Shown in pieces: positions 25,766 to 37,530 of a stretch of 64,000 nt of DNA. Source of the DNA: Malurus cyaneus samueli. Taxonomy: Eukaryota > Chordata > Aves > Passeriformes > Maluridae. A model generated the notes under the pieces. The model worked only from the letters and a program-made list of their open reading frames with translations, ran no database searches and was not told where the DNA came from. Where the stretch lies: NCBI GenBank assembly GCA_009741485.1, contig CM019220.1, positions 25,262,646 to 25,326,645 of the forward strand, given 5' to 3'. Every line of letters begins with the position of its first letter. Within the stretch, counting starts at the first letter, position 1. Made by a program: the position numbers and the translations under genes.

Positions 25766-27564
25766 ACTGGGATTCCAAGGACCAGGATTCAGCCTGGGAT
25801 TCCATGAACCTGGAATCTTCACCCTCCTTTCTGGCAGAAGAGGGTGTTTGGCAGGATGGTTGTACCACCTCCACAGAGATGGCATAAATAAACATAGAGC
25901 TGTATATTAAAAAACACACATGTATGTATCTGTACAGACCTAGAGAGCCCCGACATGAGACACAGGAAGAGGAGGAACACACAGTTTGTTCTTTGCATAA
26001 TAGCCACAGATGTGATTTTGGTTTGTATCTGCTCTGACATGATCTCTCCCATGGCATTGCAAAACAGTGATATAAAAGCACCACTTGCATGAAATGCTTA
26101 TGAAAGGCAGTCGTGCCAGTCATCATCAAGTGGAGATGCTGCTGGCTTGCAGATTTTTAAAGGAAAGTATCTCATTGGCATTCCTTTGTGTCCAGTGTTC
26201 CTCAATTAAAATCAGTCACTGTTCAACAATAAAAAGGAAGAGAAATACCAACAGAAAAAAAAAAAAGAAGATTTTATAACCTCATGCTGAGTAGGATCTC
26301 TATGAGGATTATGATAATTCTGACATAATTTATGGGCATTATCATGTTGTAGTTTGGGGAAAGACAGCATACTAGAACCGAAAGGAAGATTATGGCTTCT
26401 CTACCTAAGCTCCAAGGTTGTGCTGCAGGACACTCACACTGATCCTGCTGACCTGAGCACCACAGCCCTGGCACCTTGTCACCCCAGGCAGCATCTCATT
26501 TAGTTCCCCAAGTCTTTAAAGGCAGTAGCATGAAGAGTCATCAAGAGTTTAAGCTAGAAAATGCTTGAGAAAGGGAAAGGATTCAGAGCTTCACTTTTCA
26601 AAGTGCTGAGTGAGACCCTTTTATTCCCATTAGCAGCATTGCAAAATGACTTGAAATAGGGGAGAGAATGGGAATTTTCACTCTTTGCTCAGCCTGAAAG
26701 GCTGAACTAAGTCAGGTACCCAAGCACATGATTTTTACTGCATATCATGAAGGCAAACTCCTCAGTTTCCCTTCTCCTGTCCATATTGGCTCTGCTCCTT
26801 TTTGTGCCATGTTCTCTTGTTCTGCCTTGCTGCTCCTCTGTAGTGTTGTTTCCTTTCCCTGGAGATAATTAATTAATTAACTACAGCAAAACTACAGCAA
26901 TCAGAATGCAAACCAAGAATGAACACTGCATTGGAAAGAGGAGTTAATGCTTTTAAACATCAGCCTGCATGCCAGTTTAACTTTCTCTGACCAGAACCAG
27001 CTTGACCACCAAGAGAACACTCCTCTAGGGCAGATATTCCCTAATGCTCTGCATGTCAGAGCATATCAGTGGTGATGACAACGTTGTGACAAAAACACCA
27101 CTTCCATGCTGTCACCATCCCCCATGGCCAAGGGGTCTTTGACACTCACCCTCAGCATCCCCCAAAGAGATCACACAAGTTGTAAAATGCTCGTCCTCAC
27201 ATCCATGGCATCCAACCTGATCACCTCTTCCATGCAGGAGTGTTTGGGCCATTCTGAGTGACATTCCCAGCTTGAGGAGATCATGGCTCATTCCTCACCA
27301 CCACATGGTTCTCTGCGTTCCCTTGACTCGGAAGGTCACTCACCAACAATATCTCAAAGTGATGACTCTCCATTCTCCACTGCCCCATACTCAGCCTGCA
27401 CACAGAGACACACATCCCAGGGTTTCATTCCTGCATTTCAGGCTGATTAAAAAGCAGCTTCATGGAAAACCCCTCAGAGACCAACTATACAAGCTGAAAA
27501 ATGGCTTCTACAGCAATTAAATAATAAATAATGTGGTCCTTATTTTTGATTTAAACTGTAGTTT

Positions 27565-27630
27565 TCTTTTTTAGTAACATTAGTAACTCTTAGTACCTTT
27601 TTAGTTCCTTTTTAGTAACTTTTTAGTATG
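27565..27630 (+). repeat. Short degenerate tandem repeat of TTTTTAGTAAC-like units
   Basis: TTTTTTAGTAAC, then TTAGTAACTC, TTAGTACC, TTTTTAGTTCC, TTTTTAGTAAC and TTTTTAGTATG occur in succession with a period of roughly 10-13 bp. Confidence 0.75.
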
Positions 27631-29699
27631 CTTTCACAGCATATTCACTGACTCAATAGTATTAAATGTGAGGCTTATATACTATTTTCAGGGAAATTTA
27701 ATTATGAATTAAACTATAAACTTCTTTGTCTCTTTGTTTTTTATTTCCTCGAACACTTTACTAAGTGACAGTGTATTCAAATTCCCCTTCAAGCAGATGC
27801 ACTGCTTCAAATTTTTACATTAGGAAATAGGGCTATACTCTTCCTGCTCTCCTCGTGGCATTATATTAAAACCAAACGAAACCAAACTGAACAAAATAGC
27901 ATGCTAAAAAAAAACCAGGCACCAAATGAACACTGACTGAGATGAATCCTGAGCTTCAATTATTCAATGTTCCTTCATCTTGCTACATACAGCATATTTG
28001 GTTGAATAAATAGAAACACATCTCACAGTCACCTCTGTCCATTTAAATGGCAAAACACATTTGACTTTGCAATGAACTGCAGAGCTGTTTATATAGTTCC
28101 ATGTTTTGGAATTAAGCAATAGGCCCCATGAAATCACTCATTACCACCAAATTTGCTGATTAGAGCCTCAGGCTCTAAGTGTAAGGGCAGTTAACTCTCT
28201 AACACCACAATTTCCAAGCCCAGTAATGACTTATTCCCAGGTCTTTTTTTCTGTTAGATATGCCATCACTTCCAGCACAGAGCTTTTACAAAAGTGCCTT
28301 CATGTTTACATCTCTCACAGATGATTCATTAGTAAAGGTAAAAAGTGAAAACATGGGATACAGTAACTGGGAGAAGGCTGTCTCCTAGAAAGGCCAAACA
28401 AGAGGATGACCTTCATTTAGAGTCACAGTGTCCAGGCCAGGAACAAGGAGCCTGACAGGCCTGCAAAACCATACCCAGAATATGCTGAATATATCAAATG
28501 TCATCTGCCTGGGTTTAATAGATTGGAGCTGTGACTGCAATAGCACAATACATTAGGAAAGGAGGGCATGTCCTGCTGTATTGGACTGGAAGGGGAGAGC
28601 TGGGAGGTCATTCCCATCTTCAAGAATGGCAGGACAGAGACTGAACACTTCATTGTAAAGCAAATGTCTGCACCCCAGATTTACAAGATCACCATTGGTC
28701 CCTTTAAGTCTACTTAAATGTGTTTCTAAGCAGCGAATACATTCAATAAACCATTTTGCTTGTTTTATGTTTTAGTTTGTAAGTGTATACATATAATTAC
28801 ACCCAATGATGTGTTTGAGTATTTACATCCTATGCATATTTTGTTTATAAATCTGTTACAAAACCACCCCGATTTCGGTTTATTTAAACCAAGAAAATTC
28901 AATTGCTTTTTTACATATATGCAAAATGTTTTTCTCTATTAATAAATTATCTGATGGATTCTGATGGTGAATGCTCTGCCAAATTCTTAAGACTCTGGTT
29001 CTGTGTCTGCAACTACTAAGCTGTTAAGGCTGTGGCTCAAAGCAAGTCTATTTTCAGTTTTTCTAGTGTACACCCAGAATCAACCATATTTCACGCAGAG
29101 CTGACACCAGTGTTCAGACTTCTTATCAACTGGAAGTTTAATATCACATGATAACATCACAGTGTGCTGTCAGTGGAGTCAAAATATGAATTCACTGGTA
29201 GACAGCAGTAGGATTTATTTTCATGCTCTCTAACCACACACAGCCATAGAAATATGTATCTGTGGGACAGGGAGGGAGGAAAGTGAGCTTTTTCAAAGGT
29301 ACAAAGACAAATTAGTTGCTCATTAGATAATACACTATTACATATTATATATGGTGAAAACATACCTATGCACTTAAATGCTTTAAAGAGAAAAATACAA
29401 AATTAAATAAAAAGGTATCTGTTACACTGTCTACCACATCCAAACTTTTCTGCTAGGGAATGAAGCTGAGGTAATGAGAAGCTGAAAAAATTGCCTGCTC
29501 TTGCTGTACTCCTGACATGGAGAACACCCAAGAGCAGAAAAGAACCCACGCATGTTATGTGCATCTTAAGGCACAGACAGAAACAAAATTCCTTGAAGAT
29601 CTCCTTTTGGGACACGGCAGCTCCAAGGAGTCCCCAGCATTATGAGATGCTCGTGTCCTTTCCCAGCTCAGAGCACAGGTTGTTCCTACTCCAGGGCTG

Positions 29700-30180
29700 T
29701 TGGTCTGGCAGCCGAGCCTGACAGCAGAGTGACGGTGGCACGGGAGCATCTCCCCGCTCCCGTAAATTACCCTGACAGCCGAGGGCTGCTGGGGGAGAGA
29801 GGATAAGGCACGCTGCTCAGCCAGCGGGAGCTGAAGTAATTAGCTGGTGTAATGAAGAGCGAGGGAAGGAGAGGAGCGGCGGATGGTGCAGCGCTGTTCT
29901 GTCAGCATTACCATCCTCCAAGGCTCCGCAGAACAATGCCCTGCTGAGCCCCCGGTAATCTCTACACATGGCTACCCATGAAGAGAGTAATTAAGAAATG
30001 TCATTGCCTCCTTGGGAAAATACCGCCGCGTCTCAAAAGAATGATGATAATTTCCATAACAGCCCTGTTCTCTCTCTCCCCTTTGTTTTGGTGGGGAGTA
30101 AAACGCGCGTCACAACGCAAGGCTTTTGTTCTTCCTTTTGTCACACACCAACCCAAACAAAACTCTGCCGGCTGAGTAGA
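29700..30180. promoter_or_regulatory. CpG-enriched intronic patch, candidate enhancer
   Basis: About 13 CpG dinucleotides fall in 29701-29940 and more follow in 29941-30180 (GCCGCG, ACGCGCGT), far above the surrounding intron. The patch contains three TGACAG/CTGTCA strings (29719-29724, 29773-29778, 29899-29904), the core recognised by TALE homeodomain factors such as MEIS and TGIF. It also has a TAATTA homeodomain core (29837-29842). No CR1 similarity and no splice-bounded coding frame were seen. A regulatory role is inference from composition and motif clustering only. Confidence 0.35.
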
Positions 30181-31025
30181 GACAAAGCTGCATTTAGAAG
30201 CGAGTGCAGACACTCCCAAAGTCTGTATTACCAGGGAAAGCCACATCTGCATTGGGCATCCCTGCTAAAAATAATATTTGAAAGTCAAGCTCCTGGCACA
30301 AGACAGGTAAAAAATCTTATGAAGTCAGGTCTGCAAAGAGCAAGGATTTTACAGGAACTTCTGGATCCCACAAGCATCCAATGATTTGGTGAAAGAGGCA
30401 GTGCTATAGCCCTCATCCAAGGGCCAGGGGAGTCCATGCAGGACTGCTGCTTCAGATGAGACTCCTGAAAAGCAGCGTTCCTGCAGAGATGTGCCATTGT
30501 GTGCCACCTGGGAAAAAGACCAGTATTTCCAGGCCAAGGTAAACGAGACAAATGCTGTTTTTCTGTCAGTGGGCCAGACTTGTGTGTCACCCTTCACCAA
30601 GTGACCTTGGTATCATACTCATTCTTCATCAATCAGCCTGAAAGTCTCTTCCCAATAAATGCTGCTATGCCTGAAAAAACATATCCAAAAATCACCTTAG
30701 TGGTTATGACCTGCAGCTTTCTAACAGATAGATAGATATAAAGGTTTTTCAGAGAACTCTATACTGCTGGGGAGCAAAGAGCATGTACTGTCAGAGAGCA
30801 ATGCCAGGAGTTCTTGAGGAATCTGGAAACATCTCTGCCATTTTTCCTTTCCCTGGCTCCTCAATGTTACCACTGGAAAAGCATGAGAACAAAAGATGTC
30901 TTCGCTGTCACAGCTGTACCTGTGAGCAATCCCCTCACACAAGGTGTGATTAGTTACACAGCAAAGATTTCAGAGAAAGAAGGGTTATTGCAGCAGTCTG
31001 CTAATGAGGCTGATCAGTTCAAATA

Positions 31026-31045
31026 CTTCCTTCCTTCCTTCCTTT
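31026..31045 (+). repeat. (TTCC)n microsatellite
   Basis: A short run of about four TTCC units, ending in CTTTCCC. Confidence 0.8.
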
Positions 31046-31502
31046 CCCAAAATTTCATTCCAGGTTGTTTACTCTGCTCTCTGATATTAAGCAGTATTGT
31101 CTACACAGCTAACACACCTTTGATTCCCCTATTCACTGCACATTTGGATTGTACTGGAGGTAAATATTTGCAGCTGGAGAGTAGACAGTTAAGAGTTTAA
31201 ACATAACTATTGCTATTTCTATTTATTCCAGCCTGGTTTTCTGCCATAATGGAAGGGATAACAAGAGGAACTTGCACCTAAAAGGTGTTTTTTGTGTTAT
31301 GCAGTGCTAAAGGCACAAGTTCCCTACTCAGCATTTTCCGCTGCCAGCACAACTCCAAGTCAGTACCACATGTTTTATTATGGAAAGATTTTGGCAGAAA
31401 CAAAGCACACATTTGTGTGTTCTGAGATTCTGAGCAGTTTTTTCTGCAGCACGATTATATACAGCACGTTGATTGAGCGAATAAAATAATAATACTACTA
31501 CT

Positions 31503-31531
31503 NNNNNNNNNNNNNNNNCCCCCCCCCCCCC
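31503..31531. other. 16-N assembly gap followed by a C13 run
   Basis: Sixteen Ns (31503-31518) interrupt the sequence. The left flank is a short AAT/ACT triplet tract (about 31484-31502) and the right flank is thirteen consecutive Cs (31519-31531). The true length of this low-complexity junction is unknown. Frames translated across it are meaningless. Confidence 0.97.
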
Positions 31532-34500
31532 ATTTCCCAGCCTCCACTGATTCTGGTGACTGCCATTCTCCAAAGCAGCCTGATAGTCCCTGTTAACTAT
31601 CTCTAGCTTCCCAATTTCCAGACATTATCTAGTGACACTGCTGGTTTTAGTCTGGCGTTCCCCCTCAGGATATAGCTGAAACCAATCAGGTAAGTAATTA
31701 GGCAAAAGATGATCACAGTGAGGTTAAAAATATAATGGAAAAATGAATATTTAAAAAGAGCTGAATACACAGTTTGGAGAAAATGGAATTGATGGAAAAT
31801 GACAATTCCTCATGGGCAGAAAGAAGGATGGAAAAAGTAAAGCTTTTTTCATGGCTTTTGGAAGAAGGGCAAAGTATTTTTAATTTTTACACTGAACTAT
31901 TGCAAAAATAGTAAAAAATTATTAGTCTGTTAAAAGTCTAAATGGAGAATTACCTCTGCAGTAGACACATAACCTAGCCTGATAAAGTTGCAATCCTTGC
32001 AAAGGCTATATTAAGAGTTTTGTCTTCCTCTGTATCTTTGCCTCTTTCTAGAGCAAGTGCATTTTTCTTCAGCTAGGATTGGTGAATTTGTACAAATACA
32101 GAGTGCATTTTCTACAGAAGTCCTAAACTTTCAGTAATGATGTCCCTGAGTCTTTTATTTGGAGTGAAAGTTGCAGAGAAATAGAAGTATTACAGGGACG
32201 TGTAACTGATACAGCCTGAAAAAGCTGCAAGTATCCTAAATCTCATTTTGATTCCAGATGTAGAACCAATTCTGAAGCAGTGGGCTGTGCCCCTTCCTGC
32301 CCATTTATACTATTCTTGTGTACAAGGGTCCTGAACCAGGTGTTAGCAACCAGCCCAGATAATTTGGATAACTACTTATCAAGTAAGGCTGACCAGGAAT
32401 CCTTTACAAAAGTGGTGCTTTGCAACAAACAAAATGATTTAACACCATTGCTATGGCTGACCTCCCATATTATTTCTATTTAGCTCGAACAAATTGCTGT
32501 GGATGCTTTGACTTGCAATGGATTTGCAGATAGAGGAATTTTGCTCACCTATTTTTAAAGGTATTTACAATAAAACATAAAGTTTTGGGTCTATAGTATT
32601 TTAACAAAATACCTGACTGAATGGGGAGATACAACTTCAGTGAAAAATCACTCTACGTTTTAACAGAGCTCCCAAGGAAAAAAGAACCTCAGCATTTCAA
32701 AGCACTGGGGAAACACTTGGCTGAGCACTCCAGGTCCCAATAAAACACTTGTTTTGTGTCCTAATTTGCTATGGAGCTATGAAATAGAAAAAGAGAGAAG
32801 GGTAAAAGATGGACGTGGTGGAGAATGGGGGGAAATTACATTTAACAAGGATATAAAATTTTCACCTGACTCAGATCTAACGTTTCTGTCATTGCTGTCA
32901 GGCAAAATTATGGCATCAGTATTAACAGTGCATTCTTTTGAATCTGTAGGCCTATTTTTCATATTGATTTGTGGCAAAGGATCAATATAGAATCCCTAAA
33001 TTTGTACTTATATGTATAGGTGTGCTTATATGAGTGGCAGGCAGCAATGCTAAATCTGTGTGTGCAAGCATGTGTACATTCTGTTTCATTTTTCTCCCAT
33101 TTGCCATATGAACATCCTTTCAAACACATTCATTATCATGACAACAGGTTGAATCTGCAATTCACCATCTGCCTAAACAACATTAACCTTCATGCAACCT
33201 CATATTATTATTGTTAGGCTTTGTCTGAAACTCAAAATCCTCCTAATACAAGGTGGGGGGACAACCCTTGCACTTGGCATAATCTGTTCTATTACACACA
33301 AACACCTGGAAACTTGCATTTGAGATGGATTTCCAGTTCAAATTTCTTAATATCGCTTGGGCCTGGTGTCTCAAACACAACTAAAGAAGGTACAAGGAAA
33401 GAAGCCCATTAACCACTTCAAGGTTCATTTCATGTTTTCACTCATGAAACCGCCAACAGGAAACTCAAGCAGTTCTCAAGATTTTTGTACATTCTGAGAT
33501 TGGTATTTCTGCAATATTAAAGATATCTTTACATAAAAGATAAACTTCTATACTTCAAATCGTTACTTTGATAGTGGCAGTAACTTGAATTGCCTTTCAA
33601 TTAGATACTCAGCATACTTTAATCCAGAAAGGAGAAATCTGGGAGTGCTTTCAAAAGCATTTTCAGAGACAATATTTGGCTTATTTTTCTTATTGCTGAA
33701 AAGAACATGCTGGGTCCTTGGCTTACCACAAATGTGCCACCTTTCCTTCTTCTGCTTCCTCTCTCTACAGACGATACTGCTCCATGCTGTCAGTCCTCTG
33801 CTCTGTTCAGACCTTTCCACTGCCACTACCAATATCCATTAGCAAAACACTTCCATATATTCTGTACAATTCACTCCCATGATCCACTACTACTCCATAC
33901 TTAAATATTCAGAAATTCAGTTGGCAGTGGCCGGGCTCTGCCTCCAACACCTTTGAAATCTAACCTTGTAGGGAGGAGATTTTTTGTAGTGACGAGGTGT
34001 GAGCCCATTGCTCTTATTTTACCCTTTCCCCCCTGTGTAATTGCATTGTCACAGGGGGAACTGGTATGGAATTAAGATACAAAGTGATTCCTATAACCAA
34101 GCCCTCAAACACGCCTGGAGCTCTGGGAAAGGCTGGATCTGGGTCTGAATTCTGAAGTTTCTGCTTCTCTCTGGCCATGACTGAGGATGTGAGCTATCAG
34201 ACCCACCAGTAGGAAGTGCTGCTCTGGGAATGCTGGAGTCCCAGTCCCCCAGAGGCTGGATGAGGAATCTGAGAATTTAAATGCCAGTGATGGCAAAGAT
34301 GTGTCACTTTGAAAATAAACATCTTTGTTTTGTTTCTGCATGCTTGTTTGCTTTAAATGCTTTAGCCAAGCCTCAATAACAATATTTCACTGGGAAAACA
34401 TTATCTCTTGACAATTATGCAATTCTATTAACATCATTGCCTTTTTAATCTATGAAAGGTTACATTAAACAGAAAGAAGACACACAGGAGACTAGAGAAA

Positions 34501-37495
34501 GGAAAGAATCTAGCCTTTCAGGGAAAAAAAAAAAGGAAAGATTATTCAAATTATTATCCTGACATTTATTTTTATATGATGGAAAATAGAACAAGAAACA
34601 TAACAGTGTTTTGGTGACCTGAATGCCAGCAGAAAGTAAATTAAAACTCACAAAATAAATGCAAATGACAGGACAGATTCTTCCCTCTGTTCAGATATTT
34701 TTACAAAGGTAGGGTGAATAAGATTAACTGGGAAATGGCTATTTTGTGGGCCTGTCTGCAGCAGCCATTGCTGAGCTGTCTGACAAAACAAATGGAAGAA
34801 GATGCTCTCAGGTTTGTTACCCCTTGCTGCTGACAGAGCTAAGGAAACCTTAAAGCAACCACTGCTTTCGAAATATTAGCAGTGTAATAGCCTTCAGTGC
34901 CACAGGGTGAAAAGCATCTATCAGCTGACATTTATGCACTACCCAGCACTGGATGATAATTCCAGCAAATTTTCTGCAGCCAAGCCCTTCCCACAGTACA
35001 GCCCCAGGAACATAAATTCCAAACCCATACATCCAAGAGAGCTGCCTGGAGCATAGAGAAGCTCCAGGCTTTTCCTGCACCTGGAGGTGGAGCATCACAG
35101 TGTTGATGAAAACAGAACAGCTGGACAGAATTTGCTTATTTTCCTTAATTCACAAAGCTGGGGGAGGAAAGGTCCTAATTAATCTAATAGATTATACACT
35201 GAATTCTTTGCTCAGTTCTTCCCAGAAGGCTCCCTCTTGGCTACAATTAAAATGGTCTCAGTGTCCAAACAGCCCACTGCTTCAGCTCGTCCCAAAGTGC
35301 CACCTTCCAGCTGGGGTCGCTGGCCAGCAGCACATGAACCTCTGGAAATTGGTAAATGCTCCTCTGACTCTCCAAGCAATTGCAGCTTGTGGTTTTAAAT
35401 TAACTCTGAGAGAAGGCAGGCAAATGCATGGAAAAAAAGAATTGTGCTTTTTTTCTTTCTAAAGCTGACATAAATGCTTGTGTTTTTTATCAAGAATGGG
35501 CAAAAGACAATGGAAAGAGCAGAGAATTTACTGATGCTCAGGACACTGCAATGGACTGGCTTTCCTATCTTAGAGATCCCATTAGTTATTATTAGGAGAA
35601 TTTAGACAAATCAGTTTATGGCCATTATCTGTTCAAGTACATCTGGAAGGGCTTTTGGCCTGTATTTAATTGGCTCTTTGCATTGCTCTAGGACTCTTTA
35701 TCCTCTCCTCCCAATGCTGTGCCACCTTTGTAGACAGCATAGGAGGGATCTGCAACCACAACCCCAAAAGTACTGAGGAGGGGGGGTTGCTTTCCCTGTG
35801 CTCTGTCACTGCTTCAAAAGTTGAACTGTGAATGGGGGAGGCATCTGAGGCAGAAGAGAAGCAGGAGGGCATCTTGCTGGGGAGCTGACACTGTGTTCTG
35901 CAGAAGCTGAACAAAAATTGCTCAAGAATTCTAGAAATAACACCCCTATTTGCCATTAAGGCAAAACCCTTATGGTTAGGGCATAAAGCCTTAGCATTTA
36001 GGGCACTCTGCACGTGTGAGTAGAGGTAATATGAGCTGGTCCTTGGAATACAAACTGCTACCAAACAAATCACATTTCCTTTGAAGCAGTGCATATTTGG
36101 CCCTTTAATTTTTTCAGCGTTCCTTACCTCACTCGCTCTTTCCCTAATTTTCACTTGGAGATTTGTGCTTTGCACATGGCTGCTGTCAGACAAAGGTAAA
36201 GCAATATTAGTAGTTCAGTACAGGAATACTTTTTACACTTTATTTTGTCGTTTTCATAATGCGCCTTATCATTTCCACGGATTGGAAATTTATTGTTTTT
36301 ATTTCTAATGGTGCTCCTCACGGAGGTATTTCTTCCTGGATGTAAGAAGGCCTTCCACTGGTTCTGCAAGGTGATCAGTTGTTACTCTAACTTACACTGA
36401 GCTCAAATAATGAAAAAAACAACACTCCCACTTGCAGCCATGTTATTCTTACCAAGGTCTGCTCAAAATCAAACTGATCACTGAAATACCTGGTTGCACC
36501 AAGACAACAAGGCAACATTTAAGTTTAGAACACCACATTTTTTCTTACTCCAGGCTGACAGTTTTACAAAATTCTGAGCTATTTAGGCACTAAAATTTTG
36601 TTGGCATTCCAACCAATATGTTACAGAAGTGTCACTCACTCACTATCACCTATACACACCAGTGGTTGATAATGACACATTTGGGCAATATTAATGCAGC
36701 CTGTTACTGCAGCAAACATAAATTAGTCCCTGTGGGGGTATTATTATAGGCTGTAATTTCAGCTCAAGCTTCTAGGACAATACAAGCCAAGAGAATGAAG
36801 TCTGAACCACACTGAACCTAATGAGACCTGGCAGCTTTGGAAAGCCATCTATAGTTTTCCTTGTAAATGGCATGCTGTCCTAATAAATGGAATGGTTTTA
36901 CATGCCTTTTACCAGTTTCCACTAAGGCTACTTCAATTTCAGATCTCATTCGTTAATTGTGATGTTATCTGAAAAGAAGCCTTTCCAAATGCCAAGGTAA
37001 ATGAGCATCAACAAGGTGATGGATGAAAAAAAGGAATGGACTCTGCAGGCAGATGTCAGAATATAGAGACAGATTCAATGGGATCTTACATTCCAGTCCT
37101 TCTGTTAGATCACCATGCTTAAGCCCAGACACCTTCAAAACGATTGTAGCTGGCCAGGAAAATCGGCTTGCTGGAATGGGAAAAGCTTTGGGTATGTAAA
37201 CATTCAGAGGAAGTTTTCCTCTGACTGCTAATTAGAATGAGGAGAAGTGCCATCCAGCTCCATATGGTACCCAAGTACATCAGCACCCTTGAGGCAGAAT
37301 TACCTGACTCATTATATGGCTTAGTAAAAAGTGTGACTCTTCTGGAGATTGCTGATGTTCCACACGAAGGGCTGCCTTTCCTTTGGGTTTTCACTTGTTT
37401 TTTCTGCTTTCTTCCTAAAGAATCACAGGAAGTACTTGGCAATAAGCCAGGGATTCTGCTTTAGAAACTGCACAGAAAACACCTACGGAGGGTTT

Positions 37496-37503
<8 letters not shown>

Positions 37504-37526
<23 letters not shown>

Positions 37527-37530
37527 TTTT
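37504..37530. repeat. Uninterrupted T27 homopolymer
   Basis: Twenty-seven Ts follow TTTGTTTTTTC. Read on the minus strand this is a long A tail, but the sequence before it shows no AATAAA at the usual distance and I could not see target-site duplications, so a retrocopy is not supported. Confidence 0.95.

Noticed and set aside
35666..36193. 175-codon minus-strand open frame, the longest in the window
   Set aside because: No recognisable motif or homology and no splice or promoter context. Treated as a random intronic frame.
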